Assembly: GCF_022869005.1 (NCBI RefSeq)
Contig: NZ_JALIEA010000016.1
Span: 1 to 64,000 of the forward strand
Reading direction: 5' to 3'
DNA: 64,000 bases
DNA from: Corynebacterium kalidii
Lineage (GTDB): Bacteria > Actinomycetota > Actinomycetes > Mycobacteriales > Mycobacteriaceae
Shown: piece by piece, positions 7,789 through 15,942 of the stretch
How positions within the stretch are numbered: position 1 is the stretch's first letter
Layout of the letters: every line of letters begins with the position of its first letter
Notes under the pieces: generated by a model
Seen by the model: only the letters and a program-made list of their open reading frames with translations
What the model was told of the DNA's origin: nothing
Databases searched by the model: none
Made by a program: the position numbers and the translations under genes

Positions 7789-9244
7789 GGCTCTTCGCGG
7801 TTGGGAGTGCGTAGCTGACGGTGGGGCTGGTTCGGTGTGGCACAACATGTAGAGGCCCTGGCCGGTACAAGATGAGAGTTGCGAAGCTTCCATCTGAGGC
7901 GAACCAGGACCCTAGAAGTGCACACTACTGGCAACTTTGTCGCCGACACCATTTGCCGTACCGCAGAGATCGGATTGACGATCACCGACGCCGCCGACGC
8001 TGGCCCGATCACCGTCATCAACGCCACCCCGGTCGCCGTCGACGACCAGTGCCCTGGCTGTAGCCAACCGGGCTCCCGACGAGATCACATCACCCGGCAG
8101 CTGGTGGACCTGCCTGTAGTCGGCTTCCCGAGCCGGCTGCACGTCCGGATCCCGCGGTTCACCTGCACTAACGACTCGTGCGACCGGAAAATCTTCCAGA
8201 CCTCACTGGCTTGTGCTGACGACGGGGCGAAACTGACCCAGCGGGTGACCCGCTGGATCCTGCAGTGTCTCGCGGTGGACCGCATGAGCGTGTCCGCGAC
8301 AGCGAAAGCCCTGGGCGTGGGCTGGGAACTGGTCAACAAGATCGCGGTTCAGGCGTGCCGCAACCTTGTCTACGACTCCAGCGATCACCTCGCTGACGTG
8401 AAGATACTGGGAGTCGACGAACACGTGTGGAAACACACCCGCCGCCCTGGCGAGCCGTCCTCGATGGTTACCGTGCTGGTGGATCTGACCCCACTGGCCG
8501 ACGGAACCGGCCCGGCACGTCTGATCGACATGCGCCCCGGGCGCAGCGCAGACGTGTTGAAGACCTGGCTGCGGGAACGTGACCCGCAGTTCCGGGCCGG
8601 GGTGCAGGTGGTGACCATGGATGGCTTCGCCGGCTACGTCACCGCCGTCGACCATGCCCTCGCCGCGGCGACGAAGGTGATGGACCCATTCCACGTGGTG
8701 CACCTGGGCGCCGAGAAGCTCACCGCATGCCGGCAACGCCTGCAACGAGAGACCACGGGGCGGCGTGGGCGCAAGGACGACCCGCTGTACAAGCACCGTC
8801 GGACGCTGCTGACCAGGACGAACTACCTCACCGACCGACAGAGACAACGCCTGGACCTGCTGTGGGGCACCGATGACGACTACGTCGCGTTGCAGGTCAC
8901 CTGGGGGTTCTACCAGGACCTGATCGGCGCGTACGGGCATCCGGACAGGTCCCGGGGCAGGAAGCTGATGATCAGGGTGATCAACACGCTGCGCAAGGGC
9001 CTGCCTGCGGGACTGGAGGAGTTAGCGCAACTGGGTCGGACTCTGTGGCGCCGGCGGGCCGACATCCTGGCGTATTTCGACGTCGGAGCGTCGAACGGGC
9101 CGATCGAGGCCGTCAACGGCCGGCTGGAGCATCTGCGCGGGATCGCGTTGGGCTTCAGGAACCTGGACCACTACATCTTGAGGTCGCTGATTCATTCCGG
9201 ACAGCTGCAGGACAAGATCAACGCACTCTAAATCGAGAAGAGCC
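7789..9244 (+). mobile_element. intact ISL3-family element (IS31831-like)
   Basis: The element is 1,456 bp. Its ends are 24-bp imperfect inverted repeats starting GGCTCTTC and ending GAGTGCGT (20 of 24 match), as in the C. glutamicum element IS31831. It is bounded by an 8-bp direct repeat CCCAATAC at 7781-7788 and 9245-9252, the target duplication expected for ISL3. It lies inside the IS1634-type transposase gene. The single transposase gene is complete, so the element may still be active. Confidence 0.95.
7918..9231 (+). CDS. ISL3-family transposase
   Basis: The product is 437 residues from GTG 7918, close to the 436 of IS31831. An upstream TTG at 7879 would add 13 residues, but an AGGA sits at the right distance before 7918. 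The N-terminal zinc-binding part has CPGC and later CTNDSCD. A helix-turn-helix follows (RMSVSATAKALGVGWELVNK). The catalytic core shows GVDEHVWKH, VTMDGFAGY and GASNGPIEAVNGRL. The stop lies 13 nt inside the right inverted repeat end. No damage is visible. Confidence 0.93.
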   Translation: MHTTGNFVADTICRTAEIGLTITDAADAGPITVINATPVAVDDQCPGCSQPGSRRDHITRQLVDLPVVGFPSRLHVRIPRFTCTNDSCDRKIFQTSLACADDGAKLTQRVTRWILQCLAVDRMSVSATAKALGVGWELVNKIAVQACRNLVYDSSDHLADVKILGVDEHVWKHTRRPGEPSSMVTVLVDLTPLADGTGPARLIDMRPGRSADVLKTWLRERDPQFRAGVQVVTMDGFAGYVTAVDHALAAATKVMDPFHVVHLGAEKLTACRQRLQRETTGRRGRKDDPLYKHRRTLLTRTNYLTDRQRQRLDLLWGTDDDYVALQVTWGFYQDLIGAYGHPDRSRGRKLMIRVINTLRKGLPAGLEELAQLGRTLWRRRADILAYFDVGASNGPIEAVNGRLEHLRGIALGFRNLDHYILRSLIHSGQLQDKINAL

Positions 9245-9949
9245 CCCAATACAGCGTCGTGACGTCATACAGAACCAGGGAAGACGGTCCGATCCGGGCG
9301 TGATCAGCGCACACACTGGTCACCGCATCGCGGAACTGTTCGGTTGCATACCGCGGCAGGCGGCGTTTGATCGTCGAGTAGCTCGCTGATTCTGCGCCGG
9401 CTTCTGCCAGCACGCGGATGAAGTCGAGTTTGGAGCCCGGTTGCAGGATCCTGGCAGTGACCAGCCCGGCGAAGACCTCGTCACCGTCGGCGGCGACATC
9501 CAAGCCGATCACCCGGTAGGCGGTGTCTATCGCATCCAGCAGGTAACCGGAACACTGGGCGGTAACTTCGAAGGGTTGCTCTGCGGTGCCAGTCGCCCGC
9601 GACAGGTCCGCTCCCGGGCCGAGGTCAAGGTCAGGGCCGAGTTCGAGCTGGTCGCCCTGGATGGGCCGCTGGGCTTCGGCCTTCAACGCGGCGACCTCGG
9701 TGTCGGTGTGGGCTGGGCCGATGTGTTCCATCGAGGCCGTCCCACCGGCATAGGAGTAGATGATCTGCACGGCCGTGGCCCCGGAGGCGGTGGTCACGGT
9801 GCGGATCTTGGGCTGCATGAGACAGATTCTACCGTCCGGCAGGGTGCGCTTAGTACGACTTTTCAGCCATTTTTCGCGCTCCTGCGCAGGTCACAGCGCC
9901 GGCGTTGTCGCGAGGCCAGATTTTGAGCCAAGTCAGGCCGCAATGTTGT

Positions 9950-10138
9950 TGTGTGGCGTCCAACAAGACCAAGCACTGGCTGGGGGGCGACCCGCTACGA
10001 CAAGCTGGCGATCGTGTACCGGGCGGCGGTATTCGCGCCAGTCGTCGGATGGCTAGCACCGTGAAGAGGCACGCCCTGGTGGCGGCGTGCCTCCGACCTC
10101 TGCCTCGTCGGGCCAGGACGGTCACGGAGACCGGTTAG
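9950..10138 (+). pseudogene. remnant of an IS5-type transposase C-terminus
   Basis: SNKTKHW followed, in a neighbouring frame, by ATRYDKLAIVYRAAVFAPVV resembles the end of IS5-family (IS427-like group) transposases, where RGIATRYDKLA-YRA is the last conserved block. Nothing upstream of it survives, because the IS1634-type element ends 13 bases before. It is a fossil, with at least one frameshift. Confidence 0.6.
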
Positions 10139-10188
10139 GGTGGGTTCCCGGAGCCGGCCGCCGCGGCCGAAGGACGGGAGATGGACTG

Positions 10189-10980
10189 GTGGGCGTGATC
10201 TACCTGGTACGGCACGGTCAGGCGGGTGCCGGCATGGGTGGTGTCGGTTCCCTGGACGACGGGGCCGTGGAGAAGCACTACGACGGCCTCACGGCGCGCG
10301 GGCGGCGTCAGGCGGAGGTGGTGGCCCGGTCGCTGGTGGAGCGCATTGGTCGGCCCGGTGAACCGGCGGCGGCGACGGTGTTCTGCGGGCCGTTGCACCG
10401 GCAGCACGACACCGCACTGGCCGTCGCCTCGGCGTTGGGGGCGGGCGCCCCGGTCAGTGACCCGGCGTGGAAGGAATTCGACTCGGACACCGTGGTCGTC
10501 CCCTGGCTGCGGCGCAACCCCGGTACCGCCCGGCGGCTGCAGGGGGTCATGCAGGACGCCCGCCGGGGTGCGGCAGGCGCCGCCGGAGCCGAGGTCGGGG
10601 CCGGGGTCGAGTCCGTGGTCGGCGAGGTGCTCGACGGTGCCCTCGGCGAATGGGTCGAGGGCGCCGGGTTCCGCGAGTTCCGGGAGACGGTGCTCGGTGG
10701 TCTCGACCGGGCCACCGCGGCTGCCAGGGCCGACGGGGCGGTCGTCGTCGCCACGTCGGCCGGGGTGATCGCCACCTGCACCGCGGCAGTGTCGGGCCTG
10801 CCGCACCAGGCCGTCCCGTCCCTCGTCGGGACGGTGTTCAACGCCTCGGTCACCGTCCTGAGGGTCGCCGACGACGCAGGCCGCCACCGTGGTGGCGGCG
10901 CGGGGGTGGACCTGGTGTCCTTCAACGAGCACGCCCACCTCGACCGGGCGGACGCCAGGGGCGACCTGACGGTGATCTAG
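10189..10980 (+). CDS. histidine phosphatase family protein
   Basis: This is a 263-residue phosphoglycerate-mutase-like protein. The N-terminal catalytic signature is LVRHGQA (residues 6-12). A second histidine appears in FCGPLHRQHDTA. VVVATSAGVIATC near residue 190 replaces the usual second RHG-like His region (SHG-xI), so the acid/base His there seems to be Thr/Ser. GTG 10189 was chosen because GGGAG lies 8 nt upstream and the RHG motif should lie near the N-terminus. The substrate is unknown. It sits alone after the IS zone and ends before a tandem repeat. Confidence 0.82.
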   Translation: MGVIYLVRHGQAGAGMGGVGSLDDGAVEKHYDGLTARGRRQAEVVARSLVERIGRPGEPAAATVFCGPLHRQHDTALAVASALGAGAPVSDPAWKEFDSDTVVVPWLRRNPGTARRLQGVMQDARRGAAGAAGAEVGAGVESVVGEVLDGALGEWVEGAGFREFRETVLGGLDRATAAARADGAVVVATSAGVIATCTAAVSGLPHQAVPSLVGTVFNASVTVLRVADDAGRHRGGGAGVDLVSFNEHAHLDRADARGDLTVI

Positions 10981-11004
10981 CAGGTCATGGCGCCCCCCCA
11001 CGGA

Positions 11005-11059
11005 GTCACTGGGCAGTCACTGGGCGGTCACTGGGCGGTCACTGGGCGGTCACTGCGCG
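11005..11059. repeat. 11-bp tandem repeat, five units
   Basis: Five consecutive copies of GTCACTGGGCG (first ends in A, last has one change) lie between two convergent genes. The last copy supplies the stop codon of the PAS protein gene. Such an array can change length by slippage. Confidence 0.9.
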
Positions 11060-11523
11060 CCGGTGCCGGTCGCGGCGAGCCTCTGCTCGTACTCGCGGAG
11101 CAGCCGGCGCCGTTCACGGTCGGCGTTCCACCGTTCGGTGACGTCCCGCAGGATCGCCGCCACGCCCTCGACCTGCCCGTCGGCGTCCTTGAGCATCACG
11201 ATAGAGAACTCCAGGGACACCCGGCTCCCGTCCTTGTGCACACCCGGTGCGGTCAGCGGTGAGGTGCCGTAGCGGGTGGCGCCGGTCTCCATCACACGGT
11301 CCCAGCCGGTCCAGTGGGCGTCGCGCTGGCGCTCGGGGATGATCAGGTCGAGGGACTGCCCGACGGCCTCCTCGGCGGTGTGGCCGAACATGGTCTCGGC
11401 GGCGCGGTTCCACAGCCGGATCGTCCCCGAACGGTCCGCGTAGACCACCGCATCCAACGTCGATCCGTCGATGATCCGCCGTGGAATCCCGGTCGTCGTC
11501 GATTCTCCGTGGGTGTCGTCCAT
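11050..11523 (-). CDS. stand-alone PAS-domain protein
   Basis: This protein is about 157 residues and consists almost only of one PAS fold: STLDAVVYADRSGTIRLWN, AAETMFGHTAEEAVGQSL, then the PAC-like tail GSRVSLEFSIVMLKD and VAAILRDVTERW. A basic helical C-terminus (RERRRLLREYEQRL) follows. There is no kinase, GGDEF or DNA-binding domain, so it is a sensor module acting through a partner. GAGGAG precedes two consecutive ATGs; the second (11523) has the better spacing, and the first (11526) is possible. The C-terminal codons run into the 11-bp repeat, so repeat changes would alter the tail. Confidence 0.85.
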   Translation of the reverse strand: MDDTHGESTTTGIPRRIIDGSTLDAVVYADRSGTIRLWNRAAETMFGHTAEEAVGQSLDLIIPERQRDAHWTGWDRVMETGATRYGTSPLTAPGVHKDGSRVSLEFSIVMLKDADGQVEGVAAILRDVTERWNADRERRRLLREYEQRLAATGTGAQ

Positions 11524-11749
11524 CATGTTCTCCTCGGGTTCCGTCGCGGCTGATGTTTCACTCCCGAATATACCCCTTACGCAGGACGTCGGTCGGTGGC
11601 CGGACCTGCCGGAACGGGGTGTACGGCCGCGATTCTGCAGCGTACGGCGTCGCGGGGTGGTTGCGGTATCCGGGACACAGGCCTACGGTTGGTCCGGTAT
11701 GTGATCCGGAACACCCGTTCCGGACTAGTCGACGAAGCGAGGTGAACCA

Positions 11750-12391
11750 GTGGATGAGTTCATCTCCTCACGATGGACGGACATTCTCTTCCGGTCCTAC
11801 CAGCACGCCAGCCTGGTGATCCAGGCCCTGGTTCTCGCCACCGTGGTGGCGTTGGTGATCGCGGTGATCGTCACCCGGTACCGGGGGCTGTCGCCGGTGG
11901 CGAACGCGGTGTCGGCGGTCGGGCTGACGATCCCGTCCCTGGCGTTGCTCGGTCTGGTGATCCCCCTGGTGGGCATCGGCACACTGCCGTCGGTGTTCAT
12001 CGTCGTGTTCTTCGCGGTGCTGCCGATCCTGCGCAACGCCATCGTCGGACTGCAGCAGGTCCCCGCCGAGCTCGTCGAGGCGGCCCGCGGGCAGGGGATG
12101 GGCGCGGCCGCGGTCCTGGTGCGGGTCCGGCTCCCGTTGGCGTGGCCGGTGGTGATGACCGGGATCAGGGTCTCCACTCAGATGTCCATGGGTGTCGCCG
12201 CGATCGCCGCCTACGCGCTGGGGCCGGGGCTCGGCGGCTACATCTTCACCGGCCTCAGCCAGATCGGCAGCGCCAACGCGCTTTACTACACCCTGGTGGG
12301 GACGGTCGGCGTGATCGTCGTCGCATTGATCCTGGACGCCGTCCTCGTCCTGCTGGGCCGGCTGACGACCTCGAAGGGGATTCGCGCATGA
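11750..12391 (+). CDS. glycine betaine/choline ABC importer permease (OpuCB type)
   Basis: This 213-residue inner-membrane permease has about five to six helices and the binding-protein-dependent signature EAARGQGMGAAAVLVRVRLP, which contacts the ATPase. It starts at GTG with GAGG ahead. It is the first gene of a four-gene operon (permease, ATPase, permease, binding protein) and its stop overlaps the ATPase start (ATGA). The arrangement matches OpuC/OpuB-type compatible-solute uptake, so the likely role is osmoprotection. Substrate choice among betaine, carnitine and choline cannot be read from sequence. Confidence 0.9.
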   Translation: MDEFISSRWTDILFRSYQHASLVIQALVLATVVALVIAVIVTRYRGLSPVANAVSAVGLTIPSLALLGLVIPLVGIGTLPSVFIVVFFAVLPILRNAIVGLQQVPAELVEAARGQGMGAAAVLVRVRLPLAWPVVMTGIRVSTQMSMGVAAIAAYALGPGLGGYIFTGLSQIGSANALYYTLVGTVGVIVVALILDAVLVLLGRLTTSKGIRA

Positions 12392-13566
12392 CCGACGACA
12401 GACACAACTTCGGTGCCGAGATCGAGCTCTCGGGCATCACGAAACGCTACCCGGGCCAACGGGCCGCGGCGGTGGAGGGCCTCGACCTCACCATCCCCGC
12501 CGGGAAGACGGTCATGTTCGTCGGACCGTCCGGCTGCGGCAAGACGACCTCGTTGAAGATGATCAACCGGCTGATCGAGCCCTCGGAGGGCGTCATCCGG
12601 ATCGGTGGCGAGGACGTGACCACGACGAACCCCACGGAACTGCGGCGCAACGTCGGCTACGTCATCCAGGGCGGTGGCCTGCTGCCGCACATGACCGTCG
12701 CGCAGAACATCGGCCTGGTGCCTGGCCTGCTCAAATGGGGGAAGCGGCGGATCGCCGACCGGGTCGACGAGCTGCTCGACCTGGTGGGCCTGGACCCGTC
12801 CACCTACCGTGACCGGTTCCCTCGGGAGCTCTCCGGCGGCCAGCAGCAACGCGTCGGCGTGGCGCGCGGGCTCGCCGCCGACCCGCCGGTGCTCCTCATG
12901 GACGAGCCGTTCGGCGCGGTGGACCCGATCACCCGGCAGCGTCTCCAGGACGAACTGCTCGCCCTGCAGGACGAGCTGCACAAGACCATCGTGTGCGTCA
13001 CCCACGACATCGACGAGGCGGTCAAGCTCGGCGACCGCATCCTGGTGCTCCGGGAGCAGGCGCGCATCGCGCAGTACGACACCCCGGACCGGATCCTCGG
13101 CAGTCCCGCCGACGATTACGTCGCCGACTTCGTGGGCTCGGGCTCGAAGCTCAAGCAGCTGTCGCTGCTGCGCGTGGACGACGTGGGGGTGGAGGAGTTC
13201 CCCACCTGCACGATCGGTGAGGACGTCGCCGCGGTGGCGCAGCGGGTACGGGACCGGGGCGAGGACAGCGTGATCGTCCTGGACGCCCGCGGACGTCCGC
13301 ACGACTGGGTCTGGCTGCGCAGTCTGCAGGCGGCTGCCCTGTCCGGTGGCAGGTCGGGAGACACCGTCCCCGTCCCCGACATCGACCTGGAGACCACCGT
13401 GGAGCGTCGGTCGACGGTGAACGACGCCCTGGACTCCATGCTGGTCTCCAGCCACGGCGGCGCGATCGTGACCGACCACGGTCGGTACGCCGGGGTGATC
13501 CGCTACGAGTCGGTCACCGAGTACATCCGTGCCCTCAACGCGGCGGGAGGACGGGACGATGGCTGA
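12388..13566 (+). CDS. glycine betaine/choline ABC importer ATPase (OpuCA type)
   Basis: This 392-residue nucleotide-binding subunit has Walker A GPSGCGKTT, Q-loop region VIQGGGLLPH, signature LSGGQQQRVGVARGLA, Walker B VLLMDEPFGAVD and the His switch CVTHDIDEA. The part after residue about 270 (TCTIGEDVAAVAQRVRD... VNDALDSMLVSSHGGAIV) looks like a tandem CBS module, which in OpuA/OpuCA senses ionic strength or cyclic dinucleotides. It overlaps both neighbours (4 nt with the first permease, 8 nt with the second), so expression is tightly coupled. Confidence 0.93.
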   Translation: MTDDRHNFGAEIELSGITKRYPGQRAAAVEGLDLTIPAGKTVMFVGPSGCGKTTSLKMINRLIEPSEGVIRIGGEDVTTTNPTELRRNVGYVIQGGGLLPHMTVAQNIGLVPGLLKWGKRRIADRVDELLDLVGLDPSTYRDRFPRELSGGQQQRVGVARGLAADPPVLLMDEPFGAVDPITRQRLQDELLALQDELHKTIVCVTHDIDEAVKLGDRILVLREQARIAQYDTPDRILGSPADDYVADFVGSGSKLKQLSLLRVDDVGVEEFPTCTIGEDVAAVAQRVRDRGEDSVIVLDARGRPHDWVWLRSLQAAALSGGRSGDTVPVPDIDLETTVERRSTVNDALDSMLVSSHGGAIVTDHGRYAGVIRYESVTEYIRALNAAGGRDDG

Positions 13567-14344
13567 GAGCACCGGTGCCACCCGTCGGATGACTCGGATG
13601 ACTCGGATGTCCGGGATGTCCGGGGAGGACAGGCTCCTGATCCTGGGGATCCCCGTGCTGGTGGCCGTGGTCTTCGTGGGCTGGTGTGTCTGGCGGCAGT
13701 CCGCCGACCTCGGCGATGTCGAGGCACGCGCCCTGGCCTGGGACAGCGTGCTCACCATGGCCAGGCAGCACGTCGTGCTGGTGGTGCTCTGCGCCGCCCT
13801 GGTGATGGCGACTGCGGTGCCCGCGGGCATCCTGCTGACCCGACGACGGACGCCGGTGCTGTCCCTGCTCACGACGCTGGTCGGCAACATCGGCCAGTCG
13901 GCGCCCGTGATCGGTGTGATCGTCCTGCTGGCCATCTGGCTGGGGTTCGGTACCCCCACCGCCGTGCTGGCCCTGAGCATCTATGCGTTCCTGCCGGTGC
14001 TGGCCAACACCGTCACCGGGCTCACCGGGGTGGACCGCACCCTCGTCGAGGCGGCCCGGGGGATGGGGATGTCCCCGGTGCAGGTGTTGGCGCGGGTGGA
14101 ACTGCCGTTGGCGCTGCCGGTGATCATGACCGGTGCGCGGACCGCCCTGGTGCTGCTCGTCGGTGCGGGCGCCTTCGCGACGTTCATCGACGCCGGTGGC
14201 CTGGGGGCGCTGATCCAGACGGGGATCACCCTGTACCGGTTCCCCGTCCTGGTCTCGGGCGCGGTCCTCATCGCCCTGCTCGCGTTGATGGTGGAGTGGG
14301 TGGGCCGGCTGCTCGAGGTCGCCCTGACCCCGAAGGGACTGTGA
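13559..14344 (+). CDS. glycine betaine/choline ABC importer permease (OpuCD type)
   Basis: This is the second membrane subunit, 261 residues. The N-terminus contains a short duplication (TRMTRMSGMSG) encoded by a small tandem repeat. About six helices follow, with the ATPase-contact motif EAARGMGMSPVQVLARVELP. The ATG at 13559 lies inside the end of the ATPase gene. The extended N-terminal repeat is cytosolic and probably unimportant. Confidence 0.9.
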   Translation: MAESTGATRRMTRMTRMSGMSGEDRLLILGIPVLVAVVFVGWCVWRQSADLGDVEARALAWDSVLTMARQHVVLVVLCAALVMATAVPAGILLTRRRTPVLSLLTTLVGNIGQSAPVIGVIVLLAIWLGFGTPTAVLALSIYAFLPVLANTVTGLTGVDRTLVEAARGMGMSPVQVLARVELPLALPVIMTGARTALVLLVGAGAFATFIDAGGLGALIQTGITLYRFPVLVSGAVLIALLALMVEWVGRLLEVALTPKGL

Positions 14345-14351
14345 CCGGGAA

Positions 14352-15380
14352 ATGCACGGCGGGACGAGCGAAACGAGCGAGATGAACGGCACGAGCGAGA
14401 CCACGGTGACCGTGTGGGACGGCCTCCGGGGCCGCGTCCTCGCCCTGGTGGCGGCCATGTCGGTGGTGGTGACCGCGGCCTGTGGTCTCGGTACCGCCGG
14501 CGGGTACAGCCCCAGCGGGACGTTGTCGGGTGACCTTGAGGACGTGGACCTCTCCGGGGCGTCGGTGGCGGTGGGGTCGAAGAACTTCACCGAGCAGATC
14601 CTGCTGGGCAAGATGGCGGTGATCCTGCTCCAGTCCGCCGGGGCGGAGGTGAAGGACCTGACGAACATCCCGGGCTCCTCCAGTGCCCGTCAGGCCATGG
14701 TCGAGGGGGACGTGAACATGCAGTGGGAGTACACCGGCAGTGCGTGGACGACGTACCTGAACCACGACGACCCCATCCCGGACGAACGCCGGCAGTACGA
14801 GGCGGTCCGGGACGAGGAGAAGGGCAACGGCCTGGTGTGGCTGCCGCCGGCACCGATGAACAACACCTACGGCTTCGCGACGACCCGGGAGGTCGCGGAC
14901 AGGCTCGGTGTGTCCACACTCTCGGACCTCGCGAAGGTCCCGCGTGCCGAGCGCACCCTGTGCGTGGAGTCGGAGTTCGCCAACCGCAACGACGGGCTCG
15001 TCCCGATGCTCGAGGAGTACGGCCTGTCGCCGATGGACGTGGACCAGTCGTTGATGGACACCGGCGCGGTCTACGCGGCGACGGCCGGGGGCACCTGCAA
15101 CTTCGGTGAGGTGTTCACCACCGACGGCCGTATCAAGGCCCTGGACCTGCAGGTCCTCGAGGACGACAGGCAGTTCTTCCCGAAGTACAACCTCTCCGCG
15201 GTCGTCGCACAGGGTCTGATCGACGACTACCCGCAGATCGCGGACCTGTTCGGGCCGGTCTCGGAGAAGCTCGACGACGCGGTGCTGATCGACCTGAACG
15301 CCCGGGTGGACGTGGAGGGGGCGGAACCGACCGACGTCGCCTGGGACTGGCTCCGCGACGAAGGGTTCGTTGACGGGTAG
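14352..15380 (+). CDS. glycine betaine/choline-binding lipoprotein (OpuCC type)
   Basis: This 342-residue substrate-binding protein ends the importer operon. A hydrophobic signal (VLALVAAMSVVVTAAC) has a lipobox with the Cys at about residue 44, so the mature protein is membrane anchored. The OpuAC fold is seen in VAVGSKNFTEQILLGKM, GSSSARQAMVEGDVNMQWEY and YNLSAVVAQGLID. The start is uncertain: ATG 14352 gives an unusually long pre-signal segment, and ATG 14382 would give a more typical one. The permease stop lies 7 nt before the first. Confidence 0.9.
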   Translation: MHGGTSETSEMNGTSETTVTVWDGLRGRVLALVAAMSVVVTAACGLGTAGGYSPSGTLSGDLEDVDLSGASVAVGSKNFTEQILLGKMAVILLQSAGAEVKDLTNIPGSSSARQAMVEGDVNMQWEYTGSAWTTYLNHDDPIPDERRQYEAVRDEEKGNGLVWLPPAPMNNTYGFATTREVADRLGVSTLSDLAKVPRAERTLCVESEFANRNDGLVPMLEEYGLSPMDVDQSLMDTGAVYAATAGGTCNFGEVFTTDGRIKALDLQVLEDDRQFFPKYNLSAVVAQGLIDDYPQIADLFGPVSEKLDDAVLIDLNARVDVEGAEPTDVAWDWLRDEGFVDG

Positions 15381-15400
15381 GGGCGGGTAGAACTGGGGCC

Positions 15401-15865
15401 ATGACACAGAGGTCACAGAGCGCACAGAGTACGTCCCCGGCGATGTCGCCGTCCGGTGTCCCGTACACCGAGGTTCTCGACCGTGTGGACGGGCTGCGCC
15501 GCGCCGAGGCCGACGAGCTGGTCGCGATGATGCGGGACATCACCGGTGAGGAGCCGGTGGTGTGGGCGGGGCGCATCATCGGGTTCGGTTGCCGCCGCTA
15601 CCGGTACGACTCCGGGCGTGAGGGGGTGATGCCGGTGGCGGCGTTCGCCACGGGGGCGCGGCAGCACACCGTCTACCTCGACAGCGGCTTCGAGGAGCGG
15701 TGGTCCGGGCTGGTGTGCGACCTCGGGAAATACCGGGCCGGGACGTCGTGCCTGTACATCTCCCGTCTGGCGAATGTCGACATGGAGGTGCTGCGCGCGT
15801 TGGTCGTCGCGGCGTTCGGGGGAGGGGACGACCCGGACCCACCTGGATGTGAAGGTACCGCTTGA
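15401..15865 (+). CDS. DUF1801 family protein
   Basis: This 154-residue protein carries the DUF1801 (YdhG-like) fold: EEPVVWAGRIIGFGCRRYRY, GREGVMPVAAFATG, HTVYLDSGF, then LGKYRAGTSCLYISRLANVDMEVLR. Its function is unknown; relatives are small single-domain proteins, sometimes fused to helix-turn-helix domains. Its 3' end overlaps the promoter of the downstream MarR gene, including the first GGTACC repeat. Confidence 0.88.
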   Translation: MTQRSQSAQSTSPAMSPSGVPYTEVLDRVDGLRRAEADELVAMMRDITGEEPVVWAGRIIGFGCRRYRYDSGREGVMPVAAFATGARQHTVYLDSGFEERWSGLVCDLGKYRAGTSCLYISRLANVDMEVLRALVVAAFGGGDDPDPPGCEGTA

Positions 15866-15920
15866 CTTTGTCAGGTACCTGCGTAGTATCTCCTTCAGAA
15901 GGTACCTGAACAACAGGTAC
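15854..15920 (+). promoter_or_regulatory. promoter with four GGTACC operator repeats for the MarR gene
   Basis: The -35 TTGACT (15862-15867) and -10 TAGTAT (15884-15889) are separated by 16 nt. GGTACC occurs four times, at 15854, 15873, 15901 and 15915. The second and third sit in CAGGTACCTG and AAGGTACCTGA, so a consensus TCAGGTACCTGA is likely. One site lies in the promoter spacer and two lie in the leader, an arrangement suited to autorepression. Confidence 0.75.
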
Positions 15921-15942
15921 CGCACCATCTGAAGGAGCACCC

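Larger units (their letters stand above)
6811..9818 (-). pseudogene. IS1634-type transposase, split and mutated
   Basis: The N-terminal part (from 9818, MQPKIRTVTTASGATAVQI) stops in DVTTLYW at the ISL3 insertion. The remainder resumes at 7780 with ESDEGDGFREPGFSKERR and continues through NKAETKTFLPSVKEF and HYRRLFQIERSFRMAKSDLR. Excising the 1,464-bp insertion restores the frame exactly. Two further lesions exist: an in-frame TGA at 7467-7469 (after IPHVI) and a frameshift near 6985, after which WLETVTGWSLKKLV to RRDVEKPY is in another frame and ends at 6811. The transposase is therefore inactive for three independent reasons. Confidence 0.88.
6795..9937 (-). mobile_element. decayed IS1634-type (IS4 superfamily) element interrupted by an ISL3 element
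   Basis: The ends are a perfect 16-bp inverted repeat: CCTGACTTGGCTCAAA at 6795-6810 and its complement at 9922-9937. Removing the inner ISL3 element and one 8-bp target copy leaves about 1,679 bp, a normal size for the family. No short target duplication is visible outside the repeats; IS1634-family duplications are known to be variable and long. Confidence 0.85.

Noticed and set aside
9228..9250. A separate small gene ending in GLFSI at the right ISL3 boundary.
   Set aside because: Those residues are just the IS1634-type transposase frame running into the ISL3 inverted repeat.
11005..11059. A CRISPR array.
   Set aside because: Units are 11 bp, directly adjacent and without spacers, and no cas genes are present.
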